From the NCBI GenBank assembly GCA_036278875.1, contig DASUKF010000017.1, positions 1 to 38,059 on the forward strand: 38,059 nt of DNA, in the 5' to 3' direction. Position numbers and translations under genes: made by a program. The DNA comes from JANWLD01 sp036278875 (GTDB lineage: Bacteria; Patescibacteriota; Saccharimonadia; Saccharimonadales; 2-12-FULL-41-12). Shown here piece by piece: positions 6,692 through 14,629 of the stretch. The notes under the pieces were generated by a model that saw only the letters and a list, made by a program, of their open reading frames with translations, made no database searches and had not been told where the DNA came from. The first letter of the stretch is position 1; every line of letters starts with the position of its first letter.

Positions 6692-8119
6692 ATGCCGAAT
6701 TATTGCAGCACAAGGGGTTTTGAGGCTGGCACCGGTTTCGAGACCGTAGTAATGGACGGATTCGCCCCCGACGGGGGTCTATATGTGCCCTCCCGCGGGG
6801 AATTGCCAGAGTTAAGCCTCCAGGAAATAGACAGCTGCCGCGGCAAAACTTATCCGGAGATATTCGAAGCAGTTACCAGCCGTTTCATCGGCGGCGAAAT
6901 ACCTCCCCAGCTGCAGGCGGAATTCGCAGAAAGCGCGTATTCCAGGGACAATTTTCCGAAAACCGAGGGTGGAAATACCGTACCTCTTATAGATGCGGGG
7001 GGCGGTGTCCGCCTATTGAATGTTTCCTTAGGTCCTACGATAGCTTTCAAGGACATGGCGATGCAGCCTTTGGCCCGGTGGATGAACCATTTCTTAGTAG
7101 AAAGAGATGATAATGCCATCATACTGGGAGCCACTTCGGGCGATACGGGCTCGGCGGCCGAAGCGGCTTTCAAAGGTCTTCCGGGCGTTGAGATAGCCAT
7201 ACTCAGCCCTGAAGAAGGGATGAGTCCCTTCCAACGGTCCCAGATGGCAGCTTTGTCGGGCGGAAACGTACATAACCTGGCCGTTGAAGACGGTTTTGAC
7301 GAGGCTCAGAAGATGGTCATTGATGCTAATAAGATCCTGGATTTGAATGCTGTTAATTCCATAAACTTCGGACGAGTGATTGCTCAGATACCATATTATT
7401 TCTCGGCCTATCTCCAGGCGGTAGAGCATACCGGTCAGAAAGTTGATTTCAGCATACCGACCGGTAATGTGGGCAACCTGTTCGCATGTTACATGGCAAA
7501 GAAGATGGGCCTGCCCATAGATAAGATAATCGTAGCTAATAATGAAAATGACACCATGCACCGCCTGATACAGACAGATGTTTATGACCCCAGAAGTGAA
7601 AGAACAAGGACATCGAGTCCCTCAATGGACATTAATCGTCCTAATAACTTTGAGCGCCTGTTTTACGACCTATCAGGCGAAGATGCCGAAGCCACCACAA
7701 GATTTCTGGCGGCCGGCGGCCGAGTTCCATTGTCTCGGTTTGGCATAAGACCGCTGGCGGAAAACGGATTCGCAAGCGCCCGTTCAACGCACGCGGACAG
7801 ACTGGCTACTATAAAAAGCATGTACGAAGAAAGTGGCGGACAAATCATAATAGACCCGCACACGGCGGACGGTGTATTTGCGGCACGCAAGAACCAAAAC
7901 GGCAACCCGATAATCGTGCCGATGACTGCCGGTCCTGAGAAATTCCGGGCAACCATAGCCGAAGCCATAGGCGAAGAAAATGCCCCTAGAGAAGGCCTGG
8001 TCCTAGACGATAAGGAGATGGACGAAGCATTCACTGTCATAAGATCCTTTGATGAGCTGCTGGATTATCTAAAGGCCAACACCACCGTGCAGCCGGCTAT
8101 GGCTCCAGCTCATGCATAA
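6692..8119 (+). CDS. thrC: Threonine synthase
   Basis: This PLP enzyme turns O-phosphohomoserine into threonine. The 475-residue product starts at ATG 6692 (a TTG at 6683 is in frame but lies next to the -10). The N-terminus YCSTRG and GLYVPSRGELP is typical of the family, Lys120 in TIAFKDMAMQPL is the PLP lysine, GATSGDTGSAAEAAFKG is the phosphate-binding region, and SIPTGNVGNLFACYMAKKMG is the second Gly-rich loop. The C-terminus includes PHTADGVFAARK. It is divergent from metA; both enzymes draw on homoserine, so the two face each other across one 87-bp promoter region. No homoserine kinase or dehydrogenase is in the window. Its last 23 bases overlap the convergent thiamin pyrophosphokinase gene. 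Confidence 0.93.
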   Translation: MPNYCSTRGFEAGTGFETVVMDGFAPDGGLYVPSRGELPELSLQEIDSCRGKTYPEIFEAVTSRFIGGEIPPQLQAEFAESAYSRDNFPKTEGGNTVPLIDAGGGVRLLNVSLGPTIAFKDMAMQPLARWMNHFLVERDDNAIILGATSGDTGSAAEAAFKGLPGVEIAILSPEEGMSPFQRSQMAALSGGNVHNLAVEDGFDEAQKMVIDANKILDLNAVNSINFGRVIAQIPYYFSAYLQAVEHTGQKVDFSIPTGNVGNLFACYMAKKMGLPIDKIIVANNENDTMHRLIQTDVYDPRSERTRTSSPSMDINRPNNFERLFYDLSGEDAEATTRFLAAGGRVPLSRFGIRPLAENGFASARSTHADRLATIKSMYEESGGQIIIDPHTADGVFAARKNQNGNPIIVPMTAGPEKFRATIAEAIGEENAPREGLVLDDKEMDEAFTVIRSFDELLDYLKANTTVQPAMAPAHA

Positions 8120-8732
8120 CCAATAGGGTATCTTCTTTTTTTAAAAATACCCGGGCCTCAGCCTCAGTCATTTCGTTGCTGATACCGCTGTTGCCCTGCA
8201 GCGACAGTACATAGTCCGCCAAGTTATATTTCAGCCCGCTGGAGCTTATGGCCCGAACATCGCCTCTTATAGGGAGGAAAGAGATTATATCGCCTTTCTT
8301 GCCCTTGATGGTCGTATCGCCTTTTATCATGTAGATTTCCTGTCTGCCTTCGATTATTTTCAGATCTATATCGGAGAAATCCTTCTTATCCAGCAAATAG
8401 ATATTGCCGAGCATATGGTCTATACGGCTGCCTGAAAGGCCTGTTAATATCACTTCTTTCGCCCCTTTACCGGTCGCATATCTTACGGCGGCTTCGGAAT
8501 CAGTGTAATCTTTGTCCGCAGGGTGTTCGACTATCTCCGCATCATCCATCTCGCCCCTGTCCAGGGAATCAAAATCGCCGACGACAGCCTGTGGCTCGTA
8601 CCCAAGCTTTTTCATTCTTATAGCCCCTCCGTCACAGGCTATAAGCAGGGTATCTTTGTCGATATAGTCTGAAATATGTGAATAATCGGATTTGTCTCCA
8701 TTAAGAAAAATTACGGCTTTGTTCTTAAACAT
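8097..8732 (-). CDS. thiN: Thiamin pyrophosphokinase
   Basis: This enzyme phosphorylates thiamin directly to thiamin pyrophosphate using ATP. The 211-residue product shows the family motifs LLIACDGGAIRMKKLG, VVGDFDSL, HPADKDYTDSEAAV and LTGLSGSRIDHMLGNIYLL, covering the substrate- and Mg-binding acids. The start at ATG 8732 overlaps the permease stop by eight bases (ATGTTTAA), indicating translational coupling; a longer frame to 8780 lies inside the permease gene and is rejected. As last gene of a TPP-riboswitch operon it is the likely finishing step of salvage, implying that thiamin itself, or something made into thiamin elsewhere, is imported. Confidence 0.92.
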   Translation of the reverse strand: MFKNKAVIFLNGDKSDYSHISDYIDKDTLLIACDGGAIRMKKLGYEPQAVVGDFDSLDRGEMDDAEIVEHPADKDYTDSEAAVRYATGKGAKEVILTGLSGSRIDHMLGNIYLLDKKDFSDIDLKIIEGRQEIYMIKGDTTIKGKKGDIISFLPIRGDVRAISSSGLKYNLADYVLSLQGNSGISNEMTEAEARVFLKKEDTLLVMHELEP

Positions 8733-9483
8733 GGTCCTTATACCTCCAGGGCATCGCTGCCCTCTGGGCCGCAAAGACAAGTCCCAGCAGTACGAGCGTC
8801 AGGATAATGATTACGAATATCGAAGCAAATACCAGTTCGATTGCCCGGGAGTGCGCCGCCGTCTGCATGAATATGCCGAGTCCCTGATAAGCTCCAACGT
8901 ATTCGCCGACTATCGCTCCGGTAACGGCATAGGTCGTACTTATCTTGAGACCGGAGAAAAATGCCGGCAGGGCGGAAGGAAATTCGATATATCGAAGTAT
9001 CTTAAGACGCGAAGCGCCCATGCTTTTTGCTAGGTCTACAAGATGAGCCGGTGTTTGTTCAAGCCCGTCGGAAACTGCAACCGTTATCGGGAAAAAGCAT
9101 ATCAGTACGACTATTATGACTTTCGGTACTATGCCGAATCCGAACCAGATTATCATCAGGGGGGCGAGGGCGATTATCGGAATAGTCTGCGAGGCGATAA
9201 GAAGCGGATAAACGGCTTTTTTGAGCAAGCCAGACATATAGATGGCCGAACCTGATAATACGCCCAGGATTATCGCCAGAATCAGTCCTTCAACAGTTTC
9301 CAGCAAAGTCTGAGCCGTATGTCCCCAGATAACCGAGCGGTAGTTTATAAGTGCATGCCAGACATCGCTTGGCGCCGGCAACACCAGCTTGTCTATCAGT
9401 CCGGCATGCGTATATGCCTGCCAAACGAGAAGCAGGGCTGCGAAAACCGCGAAAGCTGGCAGATAATACACCGGTTTTTTCAT
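8725..9483 (-). CDS. ABC transporter permease, thiamin/precursor uptake (ThiX-like)
   Basis: The 252-residue product has about six transmembrane helices and the EAA-type loop MGASRLKILRYIEFPSALP that docks on the ATPase. It belongs to the SsuC/TauC/ThiX permease class. The start ATG 9483 overlaps the ATPase stop as ATGA; a longer frame to 9714 would run through the ATPase gene and is not used. Its place between the ATPase and thiN, under one TPP riboswitch, assigns it to uptake of thiamin or a pyrimidine precursor. Confidence 0.88.
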   Translation of the reverse strand: MKKPVYYLPAFAVFAALLLVWQAYTHAGLIDKLVLPAPSDVWHALINYRSVIWGHTAQTLLETVEGLILAIILGVLSGSAIYMSGLLKKAVYPLLIASQTIPIIALAPLMIIWFGFGIVPKVIIVVLICFFPITVAVSDGLEQTPAHLVDLAKSMGASRLKILRYIEFPSALPAFFSGLKISTTYAVTGAIVGEYVGAYQGLGIFMQTAAHSRAIELVFASIFVIIILTLVLLGLVFAAQRAAMPWRYKDHV

Positions 9484-10205
9484 ACTCTGGTCTCCAGCAG
9501 GCTGCTTAGTTCCTTTTCCAGCTTCTTGGCACGCTCGGAATGCATCCGGGCCTGGTCCCGCGGGCATTTCATATCTGTTTTTATAACTCTGATAACTTTT
9601 CCGGGACGGCCGCTCATCACATATATGGTATCGGCCAGCAATATGGCCTCGCGTATATCGTGGGTCACGCAGATTACCGAGGGCCGGTCCTTTTGCCATA
9701 GATCTAAAAGCCACTTTTGCATCTGGGCCCGCGTAATGGCGTCAAGCGCGGAAAACGGCTCGTCCAAAAGCATCAGCTTAGGCTTAATCATCACCGTTCT
9801 GAGCAAAGCGGCCTTCTGCTGCATGCCGCCGGACAGCGCATGCGGATAGTAACCGGAAAATTCACTTAGCCCGAATTCTTTAAGCAGTCTGTCGGCCCGG
9901 TCTTCCGCCTTCTTATCCGGTGCGGCCTTGAGTTTCTGAGGAAAAAGCAGGTTCTGTCTGAGCGTCTGCCACGGCAGAAGACTGGATTTCTGGGGCAGAT
10001 AAGCCGCAAGCGGCACGGATTTTAAGCTCCCCGAAGTCGCTTCGCTTATACCGGCTATTATCTTAAGCAGCGTGCTTTTGCCGCAACCGTTAGGTCCTAT
10101 TATGCATACGAATTCATTCTTGCCGACCGATAAATCAACCGCCGAAAGCGCATGCACCTCACCGTAATTCTTGCTTATCCCGCTTATTTCGAGAAGTTTC
10201 TTCAA
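9480..10205 (-). CDS. ABC transporter ATP-binding protein, thiamin/precursor uptake (ThiZ-like)
   Basis: The 241-residue product is a standard nucleotide-binding subunit: Walker A GPNGCGKST, Q-loop YLPQKSSLLPWQ, signature LSGGMQQKAALLR, Walker B LMLLDEPFSALD and switch His in VTHDIREA. It groups with the nitrate/sulfonate/taurine-type ATPases that serve NMT1-like binding proteins. The frame begins with TTG at 10203-10205, overlapping the TGA of the binding-protein gene (TTGA), so translation is probably coupled. It drives uptake through the permease encoded next. Confidence 0.92.
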   Translation of the reverse strand: MKKLLEISGISKNYGEVHALSAVDLSVGKNEFVCIIGPNGCGKSTLLKIIAGISEATSGSLKSVPLAAYLPQKSSLLPWQTLRQNLLFPQKLKAAPDKKAEDRADRLLKEFGLSEFSGYYPHALSGGMQQKAALLRTVMIKPKLMLLDEPFSALDAITRAQMQKWLLDLWQKDRPSVICVTHDIREAILLADTIYVMSGRPGKVIRVIKTDMKCPRDQARMHSERAKKLEKELSSLLETRV

Positions 10206-11227
10206 ACCCGGCCCCGGGGAAGGAATTTATTAGTGAAAAGACTGTCGAAATCCAAAGAGCCGACCGGTTTTCCGCTGGCATCCAAGACCGTTTTCTTATC
10301 CAGCATGAACTTCGGATACAGGCGCCAGAATGACGGCTTCTGTACGCCCCAGGCAAGCCCAGGGTCCTGATAGCGGGGGCTCAGGTAACGCTGGCTTTCA
10401 TAAACCAGGCTCTGGTCAGTAAAAGTGCCGGGAGGAGTATTTTCAATCAGGATACGGGCTGACTCGTCGGCGTGCTTGCGGGCATATTCATAGCCCTTGG
10501 CCGTAGCGGACATAAATTTTTTCAGAAGTTCCGGCTTTGTTTTGATAGTTGTCGGCGCCGATATTATGTTCGGCGTGGAATAATCGGGCATGCCGTAGTC
10601 CGTCTGCTTGAACGTCCTGAGCTGCAGGCCTTCGTGTTTTGCCTGTATGCCTTCCCAGCCGGAAAAGACCCAGACAAAATCGACGGCACCGCTTTTTAAG
10701 GCCTGGAGCGGCGAAGTATTTACTGTGACCACCTTGAAATCACCTTGGCCCCCGGCATTCTGGATAACCTGTTTCATTACGGCCTTCTCGTATGGAGCGC
10801 CGAATCCGCCGAATGTCTTGCCGTCCAGCTGGGCGGGCGTGGTGATGCCGGAATCCTTGCGGACAGCTATTACGGATGTGTTATGGGCGACTATTGAGGC
10901 CAAAGACACCACGTTTGAACCTACTCCCGCATCGGATACTGTCGATTCCGTAGAACCGATACCTGCGTCAGCTTTGCCGGTGGCTACAAGTACATCCGGC
11001 AAAGTGCTGTCGGAATAGGGGAGTATCTTTAGATCTATTCCCTGGTCTTTGTACCAGCCTTTATTTAGAGCGACATATATGCCGGTATGGTTGGTATTCG
11101 GCGTCCAGTCCAGAGCGAACGTGAAAGGCTCCAGATTAGAAGTATCCTGCTCGTTCTTATGCCACCAGGACCAGGCCAAAATAGCCGCGGCTGCTATAAC
11201 TACGGCCGCAAATATAGTTTTTTTCAT
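10202..11227 (-). CDS. ThiY/NMT1-like substrate-binding protein for thiamin precursor or thiamin
   Basis: The 341-residue product has an N-terminal uncleaved-looking helix (residues 4-20, AAVVIAAAAILAWSWW) instead of a lipobox Cys, so it may be membrane-anchored. The mature part matches NMT1/THI5-like proteins: FALDWTPNTNHTGIYVALN, GWYKDQGIDLKI, ATGKADAGIGSTES, GKTFGGFGAPYEKAVMKQV and DFVWVFSGWEG. Relatives bind hydroxymethylpyrimidine or formylaminopyrimidine. It is the first gene behind the TPP riboswitch, whose 3' strand contains its Shine-Dalgarno GGGAG (11234-11238), six bases before ATG. Confidence 0.9.
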   Translation of the reverse strand: MKKTIFAAVVIAAAAILAWSWWHKNEQDTSNLEPFTFALDWTPNTNHTGIYVALNKGWYKDQGIDLKILPYSDSTLPDVLVATGKADAGIGSTESTVSDAGVGSNVVSLASIVAHNTSVIAVRKDSGITTPAQLDGKTFGGFGAPYEKAVMKQVIQNAGGQGDFKVVTVNTSPLQALKSGAVDFVWVFSGWEGIQAKHEGLQLRTFKQTDYGMPDYSTPNIISAPTTIKTKPELLKKFMSATAKGYEYARKHADESARILIENTPPGTFTDQSLVYESQRYLSPRYQDPGLAWGVQKPSFWRLYPKFMLDKKTVLDASGKPVGSLDFDSLFTNKFLPRGRV

Positions 11228-11230
11228 AGG

Positions 11231-11328
11231 TTTCTCCCTTCGCCGGCATTACCCGTACAGGTTCATAGGGTCACCTAGACGATTTGCTAGGACTCTCAGC
11301 CCGGCTGCCCCCGAGCTCCCCTAAAACA
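11231..11328 (-). ncRNA. TPP riboswitch (THI element)
   Basis: Read on the minus strand, the aptamer contains the hallmark blocks in order: CTCGGGGGC, GGGCTGAGAG, a P3 extension (CCTAGCAAATCGTCTAGG), TGACCCTATGAACCTG, GGGTAATGCCGGCGAAGGGAG. The CTGAGA and ACCCTATGAACCTG segments are the pyrimidine- and pyrophosphate-sensing sides. The aptamer ends in the thiY-like gene's own Shine-Dalgarno, so TPP binding likely hides it and blocks translation. There is no room for a terminator between aptamer and ATG. Confidence 0.96.
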
Positions 11329-11344
11329 TTATTTTACAGGGGAC

Positions 11345-11353
11345 ATTGTATCA
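11345..11353 (-). promoter_or_regulatory. Candidate extended -10 for the riboswitch transcript
   Basis: TGATACAAT on the minus strand matches TGN-TATAAT with one mismatch and includes the comF stop codon. It would start the riboswitch RNA about 15 bases upstream of the aptamer. Read-through from comF is the alternative. Confidence 0.45.
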
Positions 11354-12031
11354 CGACTGCGGCTGTGCGAAGACTATCGCATCGACCGTCTTGGCTCCGG
11401 CTTTCCTGATTACGTTAGCGGCGGCTTCCAATGTTGCGCCCGTAGTGGTGATGTCATCTATTAACAGCACATGCTCGCCACCTGTTATGGTACGCGGGCG
11501 CACTTTCAGCGCTTTTTTCAGATGCTCAAACCTCTCGCGTCTGCCGGAACCCACCTGACGGGACTTGCCGAATCTCCTAAGCAGCACTTTTTGCGGCAGC
11601 TTACGTTTTCGGGCAAGATGTCTGGCAATCAGTTCCGACTGGTCATATCCGCGCTGCCTTACTCTGGCAGAAGCGGTGGGGACATGGCAGATTATGACAT
11701 CCTCGGGTATATCCGGCAGAAGGTGGTCCATGACGACGGCTATATTTTTTGCGCCCGCTTTGGCTCTTTGGAATTTGAGCTTATATATAAGCTCCTTGGC
11801 TGGCCCGTCGTAGCCGGTGCATATCCATACGCGGTTCAGCCGCACAGTCTTCCTGCAAGCCTTGCAGACAGCACTTTGCCGGGAGGAAACATGGCAGCGG
11901 TAGCATTTAGCGGGTTCCTCCAGTAGCGAAGATGTCCTGCATGCATCACAGAGCAGGGAACCGGTCGAAGAGCATATAAGGCAACGGTGCGGGGCTATCA
12001 GCGCTATGGTTTCTTCTATAAGCCTCATCAT
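11351..12031 (-). CDS. comF: ComF-family phosphoribosyltransferase-like competence protein
   Basis: The 226-residue product has the ComF layout: N-terminal zinc-ribbon region with CLIC, CDAC, CYRC and CKAC pairs (residues 17-60), then a type I phosphoribosyltransferase fold with KELIYKLKFQRAK, VPTASARVRQRGYDQSELIA and the PRPP-binding motif VLLIDDITTTGAT. ComF is needed for handling incoming single-stranded DNA during natural transformation in several bacteria. Competence is reported for Saccharibacteria relatives, so a DNA-uptake role fits but is not shown here. It is upstream of the thiamin operon in the same direction with only the riboswitch between. Confidence 0.92.
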   Translation of the reverse strand: MMRLIEETIALIAPHRCLICSSTGSLLCDACRTSSLLEEPAKCYRCHVSSRQSAVCKACRKTVRLNRVWICTGYDGPAKELIYKLKFQRAKAGAKNIAVVMDHLLPDIPEDVIICHVPTASARVRQRGYDQSELIARHLARKRKLPQKVLLRRFGKSRQVGSGRRERFEHLKKALKVRPRTITGGEHVLLIDDITTTGATLEAAANVIRKAGAKTVDAIVFAQPQS

Positions 12032-12089
12032 TGTATATATTAAGCGCAGTGGTTGTAATTATTGTGTTGTAAATATGTACGTATTATGG

Positions 12090-12117
12090 TTGCGCTTGGA
12101 TGAATGTATTCTATACT
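12090..12117 (+). promoter_or_regulatory. Candidate promoter of the small heat-shock gene
   Basis: TTGCGC (12090-12095), 16 bases, TATACT (12112-12117). Transcription from here would give a leader of about 60 bases ending in a strong Shine-Dalgarno (GGAGGG, 12171-12176) seven bases before ATG. No CIRCE-type inverted repeat is seen. Confidence 0.45.
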
Positions 12118-12183
12118 GGTATTAAACATAAAAACTCTTTTACTGGAAAATAAAACAATCTAAAACCTTCGGAGGGTAAAATT

Positions 12184-12663
12184 ATGGCGCGAAAAAGTCG
12201 CGATCAAGATCTGTTGATGGAAGATGAATTGACCGCAGCATTTCTAGGTGATGATGAAGTCACTTCATCTGCATCCGCTTCGACTTCGGACAGCCCGCAG
12301 GACGCAAGCGATGAAGAGTGGGAAGAAGAGGACGCCGTCCCCGGCCAGCTAGCCGTCGACGTCTATGAGACAAAAGAAAAATTAATCGTCAAGGCTCGAA
12401 CAGCCGGTGTCAACAAGCAGGATTTGGACGTAAGCCTGTCTGACAACACTTTGAGCATCCGCGGCACTTTGAGTGCCGGCGGCGAGCACGAAGTAGAGAA
12501 TTACTTCGTACAGGAGTGCTACTGGGGCGAATTCAGCCGCAGCATAGCTCTTCCGGTGCCAGTAAAAGAAGATGAAATTGAAGCGGTTTTAAAGGATGGC
12601 GTATTGACCATTACCTTTACCAAGGTAAACCAGGAAACCGTAAAGAAAATCCAGGTTCAGTAA
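12184..12663 (+). CDS. Small heat-shock protein, Hsp20/alpha-crystallin family
   Basis: The 159-residue product binds unfolding proteins without ATP as an oligomer. An acidic, disordered N-terminus (residues 1-55, rich in Ser, Asp, Glu) precedes the alpha-crystallin domain (about 57-150): QLAVDVYETKEKLIVKARTAG, DLDVSLSDNTLSIRG, the CYWGEFSRSIALP strand, and AVLKDGVLTITFTK, the conserved L-x-G-V-L motif. The C-terminal IQVQ takes the place of the usual IxI anchor. A strong GGAGGG ribosome site suggests high expression. It stands alone with its own terminator. Confidence 0.95.
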   Translation: MARKSRDQDLLMEDELTAAFLGDDEVTSSASASTSDSPQDASDEEWEEEDAVPGQLAVDVYETKEKLIVKARTAGVNKQDLDVSLSDNTLSIRGTLSAGGEHEVENYFVQECYWGEFSRSIALPVPVKEDEIEAVLKDGVLTITFTKVNQETVKKIQVQ

Positions 12664-12686
12664 AATAACTGACCGGGATTTGATAG

Positions 12687-12717
12687 ACCCCTTGCCTTTA
12701 CCGGGCAGGGGGTTTTA
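12687..12717 (+). terminator. Rho-independent terminator after hsp20
   Basis: A ten-base-pair stem (ACCCCTTGCC / GGCAGGGGGT, one G-U) followed by TTTT. It abuts the stop codon of the convergent pilin-like gene; on the other strand there is no T run, so it appears one-directional. Confidence 0.85.
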
Positions 12718-13164
12718 AGATGATTCCGAACCGCCGGTTATCTTGGCTAGAACGAACTTGACTATTACCTGGGCGAAGAGCACCACTACAAGGCCTATGA
12801 CGGCATAAAGTATCGTGTCCCTTGCCGATTTCGTTGACTCTGCACTGCCGCCTGATGTTACAAGACGGAACCCTGCATATATAATCATTAGGATTGCCGC
12901 GATAGCAACAATTATTGATATAAAATTGATTATTCGCGCCAGAAGGTCACTAAGCTTTGACGAAGCGGGTATTGGGTTGCCGTGGTCATCCGTCCCGGTG
13001 TCGCAGGGGTGGCTGCCCGGAGCAGAATGAAAGCTTAAATCAGCGCCGGTACAAAGCTGCCCGACGTCTTGGGCGGAAACACTCGGAATAAGTAGAAACA
13101 GGCCCATTAGTAATGCTAATAAAGCAAGGCTTAGGCTTCTGGCTGTCGCTACTGTTTTAAACAT
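12715..13164 (-). CDS. TrbC/VirB2-like pilin family protein (copy 8, last of array)
   Basis: The 149-residue product has a signal peptide (residues about 1-31, ending SVSA), a short outer segment with a Cys pair (QLCTGADLSF and SHPCDTG) and two transmembrane helices (about 65-85 and 105-130) joined by GFRLVTSGGSAESTKSARD. The end KFVLAKITGG is shared with the neighbours. This two-helix layout is that of VirB2/TrbC pilins, which form the pilus of type IV secretion systems after signal removal. Strong similarity to the next two copies (shared LNN/LLARIIN and TILYAVIGLVVVLFAQ blocks) shows recent duplication. Its role as pilus subunit is inferred from fold and context. Confidence 0.85.
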   Translation of the reverse strand: MFKTVATARSLSLALLALLMGLFLLIPSVSAQDVGQLCTGADLSFHSAPGSHPCDTGTDDHGNPIPASSKLSDLLARIINFISIIVAIAAILMIIYAGFRLVTSGGSAESTKSARDTILYAVIGLVVVLFAQVIVKFVLAKITGGSESS

Positions 13165-13174
13165 TTTTCTCTAT

Positions 13175-13630
13175 TTAGCCGGTAACGGTTGATGCCTCAG
13201 TACCGCCGGTTGCTTTGGCTAGAACGAACTTGACTATAAATTGGGCGAATACAACTATGACCAGTCCTATGATTGCGTACATTATCGTATTCTTGGCATT
13301 ACTGATATTCCCTGACTCGCCTCCGGATGTAACGTATCGGAAGCCGCCGAAGATAATCATTATTACCGCTACGACACCGACTACTACGGAAACAGCATTT
13401 ATAATCCGCGCTATCAGGTTATTGAATTTAGCCGCTGCGTCATTGTTATCGCACGTCGTGTTGTCGCCGACGGTTTGCAGCTTAAGGTTGCCTCCTTGAC
13501 AGGCATTCCCAAAGGTGGAAACAGAAGTCTGGGCTCCGGCCTGACCGACAGCTACTACGGGCAAAGCACCGAGAGCCAAGAGGGCCGCTGCCGTCACTCC
13601 GGTTATTAAAATTTTTATTTTATTTAACAT
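13175..13630 (-). CDS. TrbC/VirB2-like pilin family protein (copy 7)
   Basis: The 151-residue product has a signal peptide ending near GAQT (about residue 34), an outer segment with the Cys pair NACQGG and TTCDNND, and two helices separated by GFRYVTSGGESGNISNAKN. The second helix and tail (IGLVIVVFAQFIVKFVLAKATGG) are almost the same as in copies 6 and 8. An AAAGGA ribosome site lies 10 bases before ATG 13630. It is 10 bases upstream of copy 8, in one operon. Function as a pilin-like subunit is inferred from family. Confidence 0.87.
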   Translation of the reverse strand: MLNKIKILITGVTAAALLALGALPVVAVGQAGAQTSVSTFGNACQGGNLKLQTVGDNTTCDNNDAAAKFNNLIARIINAVSVVVGVVAVIMIIFGGFRYVTSGGESGNISNAKNTIMYAIIGLVIVVFAQFIVKFVLAKATGGTEASTVTG

Positions 13631-13659
13631 TTTTTATTCCTTTCGCTACGCTTATCTCA

Positions 13660-14097
13660 TTACGTTCCAACGCCTGTAGCCTTGGCTAAGACAAATTTTA
13701 CTATGAATTGCGCTAATGCTACAATCACCAATCCTACAATAGCATATAATATGGTATTTTTCGCACTGCTTACATTGCCGGAATCACCCCCCGATGTGAT
13801 GTAGCGGAAGCCGCCCACGATGACCATAAGAACGGCTATGATACCTACTAATACCGAGAAAAGATTGACTATGGTAGCGACCAGGTTATTAAGCCTGGTT
13901 TCAGGACGGTTGCCTTTGAAATCGCATGCGTTGCGGGGAGTTGGGCCTATAGGGAATGAAAGTTCGGAGCCCTGGCAAGTTGAAGCCTGTATCCGCGGCA
14001 CCTCGGCCGAGGCCAGACCCCCGGAAAATAACATTATCAGTATCGCAGTGAAACACGACACTGTATACATTATCCGTTTGGTAGTGAGTATATGCAT
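13660..14097 (-). CDS. TrbC/VirB2-like pilin family protein (copy 6)
   Basis: The 145-residue product is read from ATG 14097; a TTG one codon earlier is not needed, since GAGGGA lies upstream of the ATG. It has a signal peptide (ending near ASA), a Cys pair (STCQGSELSF and NACDFKG), and two helices around GFRYITSGGDSGNVSSAKN. It is the closest relative of copy 7: the Cys spacing, the loop and the tail KFVLAKATG are nearly the same. Likely a pilus or channel subunit of the type IV system encoded divergently. Confidence 0.87.
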   Translation of the reverse strand: MHILTTKRIMYTVSCFTAILIMLFSGGLASAEVPRIQASTCQGSELSFPIGPTPRNACDFKGNRPETRLNNLVATIVNLFSVLVGIIAVLMVIVGGFRYITSGGDSGNVSSAKNTILYAIVGLVIVALAQFIVKFVLAKATGVGT

Positions 14098-14168
14098 CAA
14101 GCGTTCCCTCTGACGCTTATATGATATATCAGCAGCGTATTTCCATACAAGAGGCGAACGGGAGGAGA

Positions 14169-14609
14169 CTATGCTATATGTGTCAGCACCAGTTTGACAA
14201 TTATCTGGGCAAAGGCAACTATGACCAGGCCGACGAGGGCATATAGCAGTGTATTGCGCGCCGAAGTTATCTTGTTCGAATCCCCGTTGGACGTTACGAA
14301 CCTTATACCGCTGATTACTATCATTATCACGCTCATTATTCCTACAACTATTGTCAGCAAATTCAATACATTCCGTATGGTATTTCCCAGCTTGTCCTGA
14401 CTGCTTACCAGCGGCCCGTTATCATCCCGATTACAGCTGGGGTTGCCGTTTGAATCATATTTAGCCGCTCCGACGGCGGCGCAGGCTTCCCCCGTAGAAC
14501 CGTCGAAAAGCGCGTGGGCGGTTCCGGAAAAGGCAGGGATAACAAGGCCTATCGAAAGGGCCAGAAGAAAGATGTTCGTTTTGATTTTGCGGGTTATTTT
14601 ATGCATCAT
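14169..14609 (-). CDS. TrbC/VirB2-like pilin family protein (copy 5)
   Basis: The 146-residue product has a signal peptide (cut probably after AHA, about residue 33), a Cys pair (EACAAVG and PSCNRDD), and two helices around SGIRFVTSNGDSNKITSARN. The C-terminus ends earlier than in copies 6-8 (IIVKLVLTHIA). Two consecutive ATG codons (14609 and 14606) could start it. It is more diverged than the last three copies, which suggests an older split within the array. Confidence 0.85.
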   Translation of the reverse strand: MMHKITRKIKTNIFLLALSIGLVIPAFSGTAHALFDGSTGEACAAVGAAKYDSNGNPSCNRDDNGPLVSSQDKLGNTIRNVLNLLTIVVGIMSVIMIVISGIRFVTSNGDSNKITSARNTLLYALVGLVIVAFAQIIVKLVLTHIA

Positions 14610-14629
14610 TATTCTTTTGTTTTATGATA

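Noticed and set aside
8733..8780. N-terminal extension of thiN
   Set aside because: Lies within the permease frame; the shorter start gives a standard N-terminus and an ATG-stop overlap typical of coupled genes.
9484..9714. N-terminal extension of the ABC permease
   Set aside because: Would overlap 230 bases of the ATPase gene; the ATGA start at 9483 gives a normal permease.
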